DNA of 52,680 bases from Gammaproteobacteria bacterium (GCA_027081275.1 JALWKV010000104.1:1-52680); one strand, 5' to 3'; shown: positions 38,910-48,288, counted from the stretch's first letter. Program-made: numbers and translations. Notes: generated from the sequence alone by a model not told the origin.

Positions 38910-39917
38910 ATGCCCACGCCAGCCGACCCAGCCAGCACCGTCAGCCTCATCATCCCGCTCTACAACGAATCGGAGAGCATCGACCCGCTGCTGCCGCGCA
39001 TCCACGAGGCGCTGGACGACTTCGCCCATCCCTGGGAGCTGATCCTCATCGACGACGGCAGCAGCGACGACACGCTGGTCAAAGCCCGCGCCGCCGCGAG
39101 GGACGCCGGCCCCCACGTCCGCGTCATCGAGCTGGTGCGCCACTTCGGCAAGACCGACGCCTTGCAGGCCGGCATCGACCAGGCCGGCGGAGACATCATC
39201 GTTACGCTCGATGGCGACCTGCAGGACGACCCCGCCGACATCCCGCCGATGGTGGCCGAACTGGAGCGACGCAACCTCGACCTGCTGGCCGGCTGGCGCA
39301 AGCACCGCAAGGATCCGATGATCATGCGCAAGATCCCGTCGCGCATCGCCAACTGGCTGATCCGCAAGGTCACCGGCGTCACCGTCCACGACTATGGCTG
39401 CGGCCTGAAAGTCTTTCGCGCCGAAGTGCTCAGGCGCATCCGCCTCTACGGCGAAATGCACCGCTTCATCCCCGCGTGGATGGCCTCGGTCACCTCGCCG
39501 TCGCGCATCGGCGAGTACGTCGTCCACCACCATCCGCGCGAACTGGGGCAGTCCAAATACGGCATCGGTCGCAGCTTCCGCGTGATCATCGATCTGCTGA
39601 CCGTCCTCTTCTTCCTCCGCTTCCACGCCCGCCCCGGCCACTTCTTCGGCGTCATCGGACTGGCCAGCAGCGCCCTTGGCAGCCTCATCCTCGGCTACCT
39701 CGGCTGGGTCAAGTTCGGCCTCGGCGAAAGCATCGGCACCCGCCCCCTGCTGCTCGTCGGCATCGTCCTCGTCATCGCCTCGGCGCAATTTCTCACCACC
39801 GGCGTCCTCGCCGAACTGCTGGCGCGCACCTACTACGAATCGTCGGCGCAGCGCCCTTTCGTCATCTCCCATGCGGAGGAACTGGGCGAGGCGCGGTTCA
39901 AGCAGCCGCGAGTTTGA
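38910..39917 (+). CDS. GT2-family polyprenyl-phosphate glycosyltransferase (GtrB/ArnC-like)
   Basis: 335 residues. The GT-A core has SLIIPLYNES (12-21), LIDDGSSDDT (about 46-55), the TLDGDLQDDP catalytic box (about 98-107) and YGCGLKVFR (about 158-166). Two C-terminal hydrophobic hairpins (about 235-310) anchor it in the membrane. Relatives make dolichyl- or undecaprenyl-phosphate sugars; the GT39 enzyme encoded just upstream would use such a donor. The two form a clear operon. Confidence 0.9.
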   Translation: MPTPADPASTVSLIIPLYNESESIDPLLPRIHEALDDFAHPWELILIDDGSSDDTLVKARAAARDAGPHVRVIELVRHFGKTDALQAGIDQAGGDIIVTLDGDLQDDPADIPPMVAELERRNLDLLAGWRKHRKDPMIMRKIPSRIANWLIRKVTGVTVHDYGCGLKVFRAEVLRRIRLYGEMHRFIPAWMASVTSPSRIGEYVVHHHPRELGQSKYGIGRSFRVIIDLLTVLFFLRFHARPGHFFGVIGLASSALGSLILGYLGWVKFGLGESIGTRPLLLVGIVLVIASAQFLTTGVLAELLARTYYESSAQRPFVISHAEELGEARFKQPRV

Positions 39918-39971
39918 CGATATCACTCGCCAGGCGTACATTCAGACTTCTCCCGCACGTCACATCGACCG

Positions 39972-40213
39972 AACACGAAACTGCCCCCCCCGGCTCGACG
40001 AAAATCTCATCGAGTTCGCCAAGGCCTACGCAGCTGAAACGGGAAAACCACTGTCGCATCTCGTCGCCGACCTGTTTCGCCTGCTGCGGGAAGGACAACA
40101 AATGGATGAGCAATCCGTGCCGCCCAGGGCGCGCTCACTCAAGAGTGCCCTGAAGGGCAGCAGAGCGGCCTGGACGAGGCCGACTATCATCGCCATCTCG
40201 AACAGAAGTATTA
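39972..40213 (+). pseudogene. Decayed antitoxin (DUF6364-like), two frameshifts, no start
   Basis: Fragments in order: NTKL (39972, frame 1); RLDENLIEFAKAYAAETGK and HLVADLFRLL (from 39991, frame 2); GLDEADYHRHLEQKY then TAA (from 40167, frame 1 again). They match the DUF6364 antitoxins that usually precede PIN toxins. A run of eight C at 39984-39991 explains the first shift, and the second lies near 40155-40166. No ATG, GTG or TTG precedes it in frame after the GT2 stop. No toxin gene follows: the stop codon lies at the border of a MITE. Confidence 0.75.
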
Positions 40214-40378
40214 ACCCGCATTTCTAACGGGATAGGCGAGCCCTCGCTTGTTCTTTGAATCTGCAAGGAATTTTCCTCAGTCGGAAATAGACACTGTTAT
40301 TCCGCTCCTTCGGAAAATCCCTTGCAAATCCAAAGCCCTGCGTGATCATCTCGCCTCCCCGTGAGAAATGCGGGTTAA
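40211..40378. mobile_element. 160-bp MITE-like element, copy 2, flanked by TTAA
   Basis: The core 40215-40374 is the reverse complement of 19571-19730 with about a dozen substitutions and no gaps. It is flanked by TTAA on both sides, consistent with TA target duplication. The left TA is in the TAA stop of the decayed antitoxin gene. Confidence 0.85.
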
Positions 40379-40382
40379 TATC

Positions 40383-40422
40383 CGCAGAAATGGCGGATTT
40401 CAGGGGGTGAGCGCCCAGGTAC
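40383..40422. repeat. Bubble-palindrome repeat, half copy D
   Basis: CGCAGAAATGGCGGATTTCAG followed by GGGTGAG matches one arm, including the GTGAG bubble strand, of copy C (reverse complement of about 33467-33496) and of copy B. The other arm is missing. It abuts the MITE. Confidence 0.65.
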
Positions 40423-40528
40423 CTTGTGCCCCGGATACGTGACAAGACCTACTGCAACCCCAACGCCGAGGCATTCATCCCTCCAAACCTCCCTTCGCTT
40501 GCCAGAGGATATCGCCCCCCTCCCTTGA

Positions 40529-40692
40529 GGAGGTTGTCCCAAAAGCGATAGCTTTGCGGCAATCTCACGCAGCACAAGGATGTGCTGCCAGAAACAACGA
40601 CAATAAATCGTTGTTTCTGCAAGAAAACGAAAAATCGCACTTTTTCCTTTTCGTGTGTCGCAAAGTCCTGGATGGACCTTTGCGACAACCCT
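40529..40692. repeat. Palindromic element made of four consecutive hairpins
   Basis: Outer imperfect arms GAGGTTGTCCCAAAAG and CTTTGCGACAACCCTC. Inside are perfect hairpins 40569-40588 (GCAGCACA/TGTGCTGC) and, directly abutting, 40589-40619 (12-bp stem CAGAAACAACGA). A 7-bp A/T stem follows at 40627-40654, and then a 12-bp stem with one bulge at 40657-40686. It is AT-richer than its surroundings and has no open frame. Confidence 0.65.
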
Positions 40693-40785
40693 CATGAGGG
40701 AGAGGGTCGGGAAGAGGGTAAAAACAATGGTTTACCCCTCTCCCAAACCCTCTTCCCCGTGGGGAGAGGGCTTTTGCGACGCCAT
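40676..40785 (+). repeat. CCCTCTCCC-rich palindromic repeat (copy 3)
   Basis: CTTTGCGACAACCCTC, then GAGGGAGAGGG, AAACAATGGTTTACCC, CCCCGTGGGGAGAGGG and TTTTGCGACG; the same units as 5777-5944 and 19756-19865. The stretch from here to 41081 holds no recognisable gene. Confidence 0.7.
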
Positions 40786-41081
40786 TCTGAATGCACCTGA
40801 TTTTCTTTATGGCATCGAGAGTGTGCAGCGCATACGCTTCCCACTGCCTGCTTACAACTCGACCGATCGGTGCAGCAATGCCGAGAGACCATCCGCGAGG
40901 GGGATCCTTTGTTTGAACGGATCGTACCGCTGGGGGGAGAGGGGAAATCGACGAGACAGTCGGGATCGCTGCCGGGTCGTTCCTCTCGCCTTGCAGCCGA
41001 CTCGAATACGCGAATTCGAGGCGTGCCATCCCCCTCAAGCTTCAATAACAATTTCAGCCTTCCTCGCCTGCACAACCGACT

Positions 41082-43388
41082 TCAAGACGCCACCCGTCGC
41101 CCGCCCTCTCTCTGGCGCATCGCTCTGGCCGCCGCCACCATATTCTCCAGCGCCTGCGTCACCTCGGGCCAGCCGCGCGTCTTCAGGCCGCAGTCGGGAT
41201 TGACCCAGAGCCGTTCGACGGGGATCAGCATCGCTGCCTTTTCCAGCAGCACGGTCATTTCCGCCACCGTCGGCACATTGGGAGAATGGATGTCATAGAC
41301 GCCGGGGCCAATCTCGTTCGGATAGCGAAAATCGACGAAGGCTTCCAGCAGCTCCATGTCGGAGCGCGAGGTCTCGATGGTGATGACGTCGCTGTCCATC
41401 GCCGCGATGGCCTCGATGATGTCATTGAACTCCGAATAGCACATGTGGGTATGGATCTGCGTAGCGTCATCGACGCCGCTGGAACAGAGGCGGAAGGCGC
41501 GCACGGCCCACTCCAGGTAACGTGGCCAGGCAGCCTTGCGCAGCGGCAGCTTTTCCCGCAGCGCCGCTTCGTCGATCTGGATGATGCGGATGCCGGCGGC
41601 CTCCAGATCCCGCACCTCGTCGCGAATCGCCAGCGCCAGTTGCAGCGCCGTCTGCTCGCGTGGCTGGTCGTCACGAACGAAGGACCAGTTGAGCATCGTC
41701 ACCGGGCCGGTGAGCATGCCTTTCACCGGTCGCTGCGTCAGCGACTGGGCGTAGCTGGCCCAGTCGACGGTCATCGGGCGTGGTCGGCTGATGTCTCCGT
41801 AGAGAATCGGCGGCTTGACGCAGCGCGAGCCGTAGGACTGCACCCAGCCGTGGCGGGTGAAGGCGAACCCGTCGAGCTGTTCGCCGAAATACTCCACCAT
41901 GTCGTTGCGCTCGGGCTCGCCGTGGACCAGCACATCGAGACCGATCCGCTCCTGCTTTTCGATGCAGGAGGCGATCTCCCGCTTCATCGCCGCCACGTAG
42001 CGGGCTTCGTCCAGCGATCCCTGGCGAAAATCGCGCCGCGAGGCGCGGATCCCGTCGGTCTGCGGGAACGAGCCAATGGTCGTGGTCGGGAACAGTGGCA
42101 GCTTCAGCAAGGCGCGCTGTTGCCGGCGGCGCTCACCATAGGGGCTGCGGCGATGGGTCATGTCATCGTCGACGCCGGCGCAGCGTTGCCGCACCGCCGG
42201 GTCGTGGATGCGCGGCGAGACACGTCGGGACTCAGTGGCCACCCGTGCCGCGGCCAGCTCGGCAGCCACGCCGTCGAGGCCATCATCCAGCGCCCGGCGC
42301 AACGTGTCGAGTTCCGTCAGTTTCTGCGTCGCGAACGCCAGCCAGCCGCGGATCTCGTCGTCCAGCTCAGGCTCCTGATCGAGATCCACCGGCACATGCA
42401 GCAACGAGCAGGAGGGCGCCAGCCAGAGCCGCTCACCGAGACGTTCGCGCAGTGGCGTCAGTACCTCGAGCAGAGCGTCGAGATCGCTGCGCCAGACGTT
42501 GCGCCCATCGACGATGCCCGCGGAGATCACCTTGTAGCCGGGGCAGTGACTCACCAGCAGATCGAGCTGTCCGGGCGCGGTGACTGCATCGACGTGGATG
42601 CCCGCCACCGGCAGCGTGCAGGCCAGTTGCAAATTGTCCTCCAGCGCGCCGAAATAGGTCGCCAGCATCAGCTTGAGCCGGCGCTGCTGCAGCCGGTTGT
42701 AGGCCGACTCGAAGGCCTGTCGCCACGGCTGCGGCAGATCCAGCACCAGAATCGGTTCGTCGATCTGCACCCATTCGACGCCCAGCACCGCCAGCCGGTT
42801 GAGAATCTCGCCATAGACGGGAATCAGCGCATCGAGCAGATCGAGCCGATCCAGTCCAACACTTTTCGACTTGCCCAGCCAGAGGAAGCTCAGCGGCCCC
42901 AGCAGCACAGGCTTGACACGATGGCCCTGCGCCTGCGCCTCGCGCACTTGCGCGAACAGCGTGTCGGCGGCCAGGCTGAAACGGGTGTCGGCATGGAATT
43001 CGGGGACGATGTAGTGATAGTTGGTATCGAACCACTTGGTCATCTCGCAGGCGTGGGCCGGCTTGCCGCTCGGCGCCTGGCCACGCGCCATGCGAAACAT
43101 CGTATCGGTATCGACCACTCCGCCTTCCCAGCCGAAGCGCGGCGGCACGCAGCCGACCATCGCCGCCGTGTCCAGAACCTGATCGTAGAGTGAAAAGTCG
43201 CCGACCGGGATCAGGTCGATGCCGCGCTCGGCCTGCGCCTGCCAGTGGTGGCGGCGAAGTTCGGCGGCCGTCTCTTCCAGTGCGGCCAGATCGCTCTCGC
43301 CGCGCCAGTAGCGTTCCAGCGCGAATTTCAGTTCCCGTTGCGCGCCGATGCGGGGAAAACCGAGGTTGTGCGTCGTCGTCATCATCAT
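41082..43388 (-). CDS. metE: Cobalamin-independent methionine synthase
   Basis: 768 residues, full length. [21 protein letters not shown] opens the N-terminal barrel; [13 protein letters not shown] (about 434-446) opens the catalytic C-terminal barrel. The zinc ligands are in [10 protein letters not shown] (His and Cys near 643-645) and NPDCGLKTR (Cys near 730). It transfers the methyl of 5-methyltetrahydropteroyl-triglutamate to homocysteine. An AGGGA site precedes three ATGs, of which the first is used. It is divergent from metR across 109 bases, the standard layout for MetR activation. Confidence 0.97.
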   Translation of the reverse strand: MMMTTTHNLGFPRIGAQRELKFALERYWRGESDLAALEETAAELRRHHWQAQAERGIDLIPVGDFSLYDQVLDTAAMVGCVPPRFGWEGGVVDTDTMFRMARGQAPSGKPAHACEMTKWFDTNYHYIVPEFHADTRFSLAADTLFAQVREAQAQGHRVKPVLLGPLSFLWLGKSKSVGLDRLDLLDALIPVYGEILNRLAVLGVEWVQIDEPILVLDLPQPWRQAFESAYNRLQQRRLKLMLATYFGALEDNLQLACTLPVAGIHVDAVTAPGQLDLLVSHCPGYKVISAGIVDGRNVWRSDLDALLEVLTPLRERLGERLWLAPSCSLLHVPVDLDQEPELDDEIRGWLAFATQKLTELDTLRRALDDGLDGVAAELAAARVATESRRVSPRIHDPAVRQRCAGVDDDMTHRRSPYGERRRQQRALLKLPLFPTTTIGSFPQTDGIRASRRDFRQGSLDEARYVAAMKREIASCIEKQERIGLDVLVHGEPERNDMVEYFGEQLDGFAFTRHGWVQSYGSRCVKPPILYGDISRPRPMTVDWASYAQSLTQRPVKGMLTGPVTMLNWSFVRDDQPREQTALQLALAIRDEVRDLEAAGIRIIQIDEAALREKLPLRKAAWPRYLEWAVRAFRLCSSGVDDATQIHTHMCYSEFNDIIEAIAAMDSDVITIETSRSDMELLEAFVDFRYPNEIGPGVYDIHSPNVPTVAEMTVLLEKAAMLIPVERLWVNPDCGLKTRGWPEVTQALENMVAAARAMRQREGGRRVAS

Positions 43389-43430
43389 TCCCTGTCTGTT
43401 ATTTGGTAACGGAAACAGAGTCTGATGATG

Positions 43431-43462
43431 AGCAGATTTCAGTTCAAACGATAAAATCTGCT
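43431..43462. promoter_or_regulatory. Dyad AGCAGATTT-N14-AAATCTGCT between metE and metR
   Basis: A perfect 9-bp inverted repeat with a 14-base spacer in the divergent promoter region, a plausible LysR-type (MetR) operator. The textbook MetR box TGAA-N5-TTCA was not found. Confidence 0.5.
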
Positions 43463-43497
43463 ATAACCATGAATCCTACTCATGCGGTGACGAGGGG

Positions 43498-44421
43498 ATG
43501 TATCTCAAGATCGAACACCTGCGGACGCTGGAAGCATTGCGCGATACCGGGAGCCTGCAGGCGGCGGCCGAGGCGCTCAACCTCACCCAGTCGGCGTTGT
43601 CGCATCAGATCAACGGTCTGGAGCGCTATTTCGGCCTGCGGCTGTTCGAGCGCAAGAGCCGTCCGGTACGCTTCACCCGCGCCGGTGAACGGCTACTGCG
43701 GCTCGCCGACGCCAGCCTGCCGGCCTTTCGCGCCACCGAGGCCGAACTGTACCGGCTGGCCAGCGGCGAATCGGGGCGGCTGCACATCGCCATCGAATGC
43801 CACAGCTGCTTCGCCTGGCTGATGCCGACGCTGGAGCGCTACCAGCAGCAATGGCCAGACGTCGAGGTGGACATCGCCATGGGCCACAGCTTCGACGCCA
43901 AGGCCGCGCTGCGAGGCGGCGAGCTGGATCTGGTCGTCAGCGCCGACCCGGAAGACGACGCGCTGCTCGACTACCACCCGCTGCTCGATTACGAAGCCGT
44001 ACTGGTGGCGCACCGGGATCATCCCGTCGTCGCCCGCGCCACCGAACGGGGACACGTCATTGCGGCGGATTTTCGTGACCTCACCCTCATTACCTACCCG
44101 GTCGATCGTGGTCGGCTTGACATCTTCCGCCAGTGCCTCGATCCCGCCCACGTCACCCCCCGCGCGCTGCGCACCACCGAACTGACCATCATGATGATCC
44201 AGTGGGTCATCAGCCAGCGCGGCGTCTGCGTCCTGCCCGACTGGGCGCTGTTCGAATACCGTGATCGTCCAGCGTTGCGCCAGCTCCGCATCGGCCCCGA
44301 CGGCCTGCGCAGCCGCCTCTACCTCGCCACCCGCCGCGACGACAGCGAGCAGCCGTGGATGCGGGGTTTCATCGGCATGGCGCGCACAAGAACAAGAGAG
44401 CTGGTGGAAGATCTGAAATAG
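43498..44421 (+). CDS. metR: LysR-family activator of methionine genes MetR
   Basis: 307 residues. The N-terminal winged helix is MetR-like (LKIEHLRTLEALRDTGSLQAAAEALNLTQSALSHQI, 3-38). The C-terminal co-inducer domain follows (HSCFAWLMPTLERY near 101-114, MIQWVISQRGVCVLPDWAL near 225-243), matching MetR, which uses homocysteine. It is divergent from metE, its usual target. The 106-bp gap to jetA shows no terminator. Confidence 0.93.
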   Translation: MYLKIEHLRTLEALRDTGSLQAAAEALNLTQSALSHQINGLERYFGLRLFERKSRPVRFTRAGERLLRLADASLPAFRATEAELYRLASGESGRLHIAIECHSCFAWLMPTLERYQQQWPDVEVDIAMGHSFDAKAALRGGELDLVVSADPEDDALLDYHPLLDYEAVLVAHRDHPVVARATERGHVIAADFRDLTLITYPVDRGRLDIFRQCLDPAHVTPRALRTTELTIMMIQWVISQRGVCVLPDWALFEYRDRPALRQLRIGPDGLRSRLYLATRRDDSEQPWMRGFIGMARTRTRELVEDLK

Positions 44422-44527
44422 CATCGAGCTGGCGAGTATTTACGCAGCCATTATGGACACGACAGACATGGGCCGGTCGGCTGACTTCCTGCCATAATAC
44501 ACTCTGACCCGATTTCTCCCCTGCCCC

Positions 44528-45967
44528 ATGCCCCTCGACTATTTCACGCTCGACCGACTGCGCCGCCAGCATCCCGCCTGGCGCTTGCTAGCCGCCGACC
44601 ACGCCCCGCTGATCGCCGCGTTTCTGCAACGCGCCTTTATCGAGCCGAACGAGCGCCAGCTCTCCCGCGCCGAGCTGGCGGCGCGGCTGGAGGACTTGCT
44701 CTATCAATTGCGCGAAACCCTGGGCGAGCAGGCCTTCCCCAAGCGCGCCGGCGACTATCTCGACGACTGGGCGCGGGACGACAAGGGCTGGCTGCGCAAG
44801 TTCTATCCGCCCGATTCCGATGAGCCGCATTACGATCTGACGCCGGCCACTGAAAAGGCCATCGCCTGGCTGGACAGCCTGGCGGGCCGCGCCTTCGTCG
44901 GTACCGAATCGCGGCTGCTCACTGTCTTTGAGCTGCTGCGCCAGATGGTCGAGGGCGCGGAGACCGACCCCGCCGCGCGCATCGCCGAACTGGAAAAGCG
45001 CAAGGCAGCCATCGACGCCGAGATCGCCCGCATCGAGGCCGGCGATCTGGAGGTGCTCGACGAAACCGCCCTCAAGGATCGTTTCCAGCAACTCGGCGCC
45101 ACCGCGCGCGAACTGTTGTCCGACTTTCGCGAAGTGGAGCAGAACTTCCGCGATCTCGACCATTCGGTGCGCGAACGCATCGCCCTGTGGGATGGCGCCA
45201 GGGGCGAACTGCTGGAACAGTTTTTCGGCGAGCGCGACGCCATCGCCGACTCCGACCAGGGCCGCAGCTTTCGCGCCTTCTGGGACTTTCTCATGTCGCC
45301 CAGCCGCCAGGAAGAACTCAGCGATCTGCTGGAGCGCGCGCTGGCCCTGCCCCCGATCGCCGAACAGCGGCCCGACCGCCGCTTTCGCCGCATCCACTAC
45401 GATTGGCTGGAAGCGGGCGAGCAGACCCAGCGTACCGTCGCCCGGCTGTCGCAACAACTGCGGCGCTATCTCGACGACCAGGCCTGGCTGGAGAACCGCC
45501 GCATCATGGAGGTGCTGCGCCAGATCGAAACCCGCGCCGTCGCGTTGCGTAACCAGGCGCCGAAAGGCGACTTCATGGCCATCGACAGCCCTGCCCCCGA
45601 CATCCACCTGCCGATGGAGCGCCCCCTCTACAGCCCGCCGTTCAAGCCGCGCCTCGACGACCTTGTCGAGGTGGGCGAGGACGACCTCACCCCCGACATC
45701 CTCTTCGAACAGGAATGGGTGGACAAGGCGCGCCTCACCGACTACCTGCGCCGCGCCCTGCAACTGCGCGACCAGATCAGCCTTCCCGAACTGCTCGACG
45801 ACCTGCCGTTGGAGCAGGGGCTGGCCGAACTGCTCGCCTGGCTGGCCATCGCCGGCGACAGCGACAAAGCCGTCTTCGACGAACAGCGCCGCGACCTGAT
45901 CCACTGGCGCGACTCCGACGGCCGCGAGCGCCGCGCGCGCGTACCCCGTATACTCTTCAACCGATGA
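44528..45967 (+). CDS. jetA: Wadjet subunit JetA (DUF3375, MksF-like kleisin)
   Basis: 479 residues, the usual DUF3375 length. The N-terminal helical part includes FIEPNERQLSRAELAARLEDLLYQL (about 38-62) and FYPPDSDEPHYDLTPATEKAIAWL. A long helical middle and an acidic C-terminal part (VGEDDLTPDILFEQEWVDKARLTDYL, about 379-404) follow. JetA is the kleisin bridging the SMC-like JetC in Wadjet, which recognises and cleaves small circular plasmids with the nuclease JetD. The stop overlaps the jetB start (ATGA at 45964-45967). The leader has CATAAT about 30 bases before the ATG and no clear Shine-Dalgarno. Confidence 0.92.
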   Translation: MPLDYFTLDRLRRQHPAWRLLAADHAPLIAAFLQRAFIEPNERQLSRAELAARLEDLLYQLRETLGEQAFPKRAGDYLDDWARDDKGWLRKFYPPDSDEPHYDLTPATEKAIAWLDSLAGRAFVGTESRLLTVFELLRQMVEGAETDPAARIAELEKRKAAIDAEIARIEAGDLEVLDETALKDRFQQLGATARELLSDFREVEQNFRDLDHSVRERIALWDGARGELLEQFFGERDAIADSDQGRSFRAFWDFLMSPSRQEELSDLLERALALPPIAEQRPDRRFRRIHYDWLEAGEQTQRTVARLSQQLRRYLDDQAWLENRRIMEVLRQIETRAVALRNQAPKGDFMAIDSPAPDIHLPMERPLYSPPFKPRLDDLVEVGEDDLTPDILFEQEWVDKARLTDYLRRALQLRDQISLPELLDDLPLEQGLAELLAWLAIAGDSDKAVFDEQRRDLIHWRDSDGRERRARVPRILFNR

Positions 45968-46557
45968 ACGACGAGACGCCACCCCAACAGGACGACGCCC
46001 TGCCGCGCGTCCTCATCGCCCTGCTCAAGGGCATCGTCCACGCCGAAAGCGACCCCGCGCTGTGGCAGCAACTGCTGCAACACCAGGCCCGCGCCCGCGA
46101 CTACATGCGCCTCATCGGCCTCGACCTCATGCTCGACGAAGCCGAAGGCTACGCCTGGCTGCGCACCCGCCCACCGCGCGAAGGCGAGCCCGAACTCCCC
46201 CGCCTCATCACCCGCCGCCAACTCTCCTTCCCCGTCAGCCTGCTGCTCGCCCTGCTGCGCAAGAAACTCGCCGAATTCGACGCCAGCGGCGGCGACACCC
46301 GCCTGATCCTCTCCCGCAACGACATCGCCGACCTGCTGCGCCTGTTCCTCCCCGGCGGCAGCAACGAAGTCCGCCTGCTCAAGCAGATCGACAGCCACAT
46401 CAACAAGGTCGCCGAACTCGGCTTTCTGCGCAAACTGCGCGGCCAGGAGCACCAATACGAAGTCCGCCGCATCCTCAAGGCCTTCGTCGACGCCCAGTGG
46501 CTGAATGAATTCGACGAACGACTGGCGGAATACCAGGCGCGGTTGCAGGGAGAATAG
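45964..46557 (+). CDS. jetB: Wadjet subunit JetB (DUF4194, MksE-like)
   Basis: 197 residues. LPRVLIALLKGIVHAESDPALWQQLLQHQARARDYMRLIGLDLMLDEAEGYAWLR (about 13-67) and the winged-helix-like RQLSFPVSLLLALLRKKLAEFDA are typical of DUF4194. JetB is the KITE-type subunit that binds the JetA kleisin. It overlaps jetA by four bases. In ordinary type I Wadjet loci jetC follows at once; here it begins 2.9 kb later, after an inserted MNT/HEPN/Uma2 island. Confidence 0.92.
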   Translation: MNDETPPQQDDALPRVLIALLKGIVHAESDPALWQQLLQHQARARDYMRLIGLDLMLDEAEGYAWLRTRPPREGEPELPRLITRRQLSFPVSLLLALLRKKLAEFDASGGDTRLILSRNDIADLLRLFLPGGSNEVRLLKQIDSHINKVAELGFLRKLRGQEHQYEVRRILKAFVDAQWLNEFDERLAEYQARLQGE

Positions 46558-46625
46558 CCGCCTGCCTTGACCTGCGTCCCGGCAGCCGGTTCAATGAATG
46601 CCTATCCAGTCCACTTTCAAGCCCC

Positions 46626-46973
46626 ATGGTATCGGAACCACTGGTCACACATAGCGCTTCACGCCAGGCCAGCGTGCGCCTGTCCGACGCCACGCAAAAA
46701 GTCATCCGGCAGACCGTGGCCGAGATCTTCGGCCCGGACGCCAGGGTTTTGCTGTTTGGTTCGCGCACTGACCCGCAGGCGCGCGGCGGCGATATCGACC
46801 TGCTCGTCGTCTCCGACAAACCGGTGGCCGACCGCGAACGCAAGGCGCTGACGCTCGTCGCCCGACTCCAGATCCGGCTGGGCGATCAGCCCATCGACGC
46901 GCTCGTGCTGGATCCGCAAACCCTCCGCCAGCCCATTCACGAGGAAGCGCTGCGCACCGGAGTTCCGTTGTGA
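46626..46973 (+). CDS. mntA: MntA-type minimal nucleotidyltransferase (pair 1)
   Basis: 115 residues. The nucleotidyltransferase core LLFGSRTDPQARGGDIDLLVV (about 42-62) has the GSx9DxD active site, and the third acidic residue lies in QPIDALVL. In MntA-HepT systems this protein adenylylates and silences the HEPN RNase toxin. The stop overlaps the hepT start (GTGA at 46970-46973). Comparison with the second copy suggests a GTG at 46674 as an alternative start (VRLSDATQ against MRLSESQ). It begins 68 bases after jetB. Confidence 0.85.
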   Translation: MVSEPLVTHSASRQASVRLSDATQKVIRQTVAEIFGPDARVLLFGSRTDPQARGGDIDLLVVSDKPVADRERKALTLVARLQIRLGDQPIDALVLDPQTLRQPIHEEALRTGVPL

Positions 46974-47485
46974 ACGAACTGCTGCCGGTCGATCGTTTTT
47001 TGCACACCCTGCATCTCGTGGCTCGCGAAGGGGAACATCTGCTCTGGAGCTGGCATCGTCTCGCGGGGTTGACCATCGATACCGACTGGGTCAGGCGGTT
47101 GGACAGAGATCCGGAGATGGCGGAACGGCTGGAAGCCTTCGTTTCGCGCTTTGGGCGGATGCAGGACACCATCGCCGACAAATTACTGCCGCGCTGGTTG
47201 CTCGCCCAGGCCGAGACGCCCGGCAGTCGGATCGAAACCCTCAATCGCGCAGAGAAACTGGGTGTGTTGCCAGACGTGGAGCAGTGGCTTGAGGCGCGGA
47301 AGTTACGAAATCGCCTGGTTCATGAATATATGACCGACCCTGCGGGATTCGCCGAAAGCATCAATCTGGCCCTGCAATTCACCCCAATGCTGATCGAGGT
47401 CTACAACCGGGTGCGGAACAACGCCCTGGAGCGAATGAAGATCGAAGCAGACACGCTCCCGCTGGCGTTGCCGGTATCGGGGTAA
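46970..47485 (+). CDS. hepT: HepT-type HEPN ribonuclease toxin (pair 1)
   Basis: 171 residues, all-helical by composition. The HEPN RNase motif R-x4-H-x-Y is intact: RNRLVHEY near residues 116-123, after EKLGVLPDVEQWLEARKL. HepT toxins cleave RNA unless AMPylated at the Tyr of this motif by MntA. The start is a GTG overlapping mntA. The stop lies five bases from the convergent stop of uma2. The C-terminus runs about 35 residues beyond the family core (compare pair 2). Confidence 0.87.
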   Translation: MNELLPVDRFLHTLHLVAREGEHLLWSWHRLAGLTIDTDWVRRLDRDPEMAERLEAFVSRFGRMQDTIADKLLPRWLLAQAETPGSRIETLNRAEKLGVLPDVEQWLEARKLRNRLVHEYMTDPAGFAESINLALQFTPMLIEVYNRVRNNALERMKIEADTLPLALPVSG

Positions 47486-47490
47486 ACCGA

Positions 47491-48069
47491 TTACGCCAAC
47501 CCCGCCACCACCCGATCCCAGTCGATCTCCACCTCACAGCAGGCGGCGCGCAGGCTGCCTTTCAACTCGTACACACCCGGACGGCCATAGCGACCATCCT
47601 CCAGCCGATAAACGGTGACGATGCGATCGGTCGGATGCGCCAGCCAGTATTCCTTCACGCCGTGGCGCTCGTACAGGCCCAGTTTCAGGATCTGGTCATG
47701 ACCGGCGGTGCTGGGGGAGAGGATCTCGATCACCCAATCCGGCGCGCCGCGACAGCCCTTGTCGTCGAGCTTGTCGCGATCGCAGACCACGACGATATCG
47801 GGCTGCACGACATTGACGATCTCCTCATCGGCCTCGTCCTGTTCGGGCAGGCGGACATCGAAAGGCGCGATATCCACCTCGCAGCCGCTGCCCTCCAGCG
47901 CATCGGAGATTTGGCGTCCCATTTCCAGCAACAGACGTTGATGCGCGCGCACCGGCGCGGGCCCCATGGCGTAGGCGACGCCGTCGATCAGTTCATAGCG
48001 CTCATCCTCCGGCCAGGTCAGGTATTCGCCGTAGGTGTGTCGTTGGGTATCGCGTAGCGGAAGCGACAT
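47491..48069 (-). CDS. Uma2-family (DUF820) PD-(D/E)XK-like endonuclease
   Basis: 192 residues. YGEYLTWPEDERYELIDGVAYAMGPAP (about 13-39), VQPDIVVVCDRDKL (about 89-102), PDWVIEILSPST (about 111-122) and LYERHGVKEYWLAHP mark the Uma2 fold. Its acidic and Glu residues match the PD-(D/E)XK nuclease core. Uma2 genes are abundant in genomes and mostly uncharacterised. The start ATG at 48069 is fixed by the family N-terminus; the frame runs further upstream, antisense to the next MNT/HEPN pair. It is the only inverted gene within the Wadjet operon. Confidence 0.87.
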   Translation of the reverse strand: MSLPLRDTQRHTYGEYLTWPEDERYELIDGVAYAMGPAPVRAHQRLLLEMGRQISDALEGSGCEVDIAPFDVRLPEQDEADEEIVNVVQPDIVVVCDRDKLDDKGCRGAPDWVIEILSPSTAGHDQILKLGLYERHGVKEYWLAHPTDRIVTVYRLEDGRYGRPGVYELKGSLRAACCEVEIDWDRVVAGLA

Positions 48070-48288
48070 GTCGCGATTCTCCGGGTGGGGGGTTATGACA
48101 AGTTTAGCGCTCGCCGTGACCCGAATCCATTGTCGCCGCGGTTCGCGTCCGGGAATCGCCTGTTCAAACCGCACATCTTTTCGCCGATGGCTGCGTTGCA
48201 AGAACTTGCCAAACTGTGCCCGCGTTATTGCGCCTTGCTCTCGACGATAATCCGCGCGCCCTGAATGGGGCATTCCCATCGCAAGCGG

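Noticed and set aside
40211-40800. CRISPR array
   Set aside because: The repeats are palindromic elements of different families with no regular repeat-spacer spacing.
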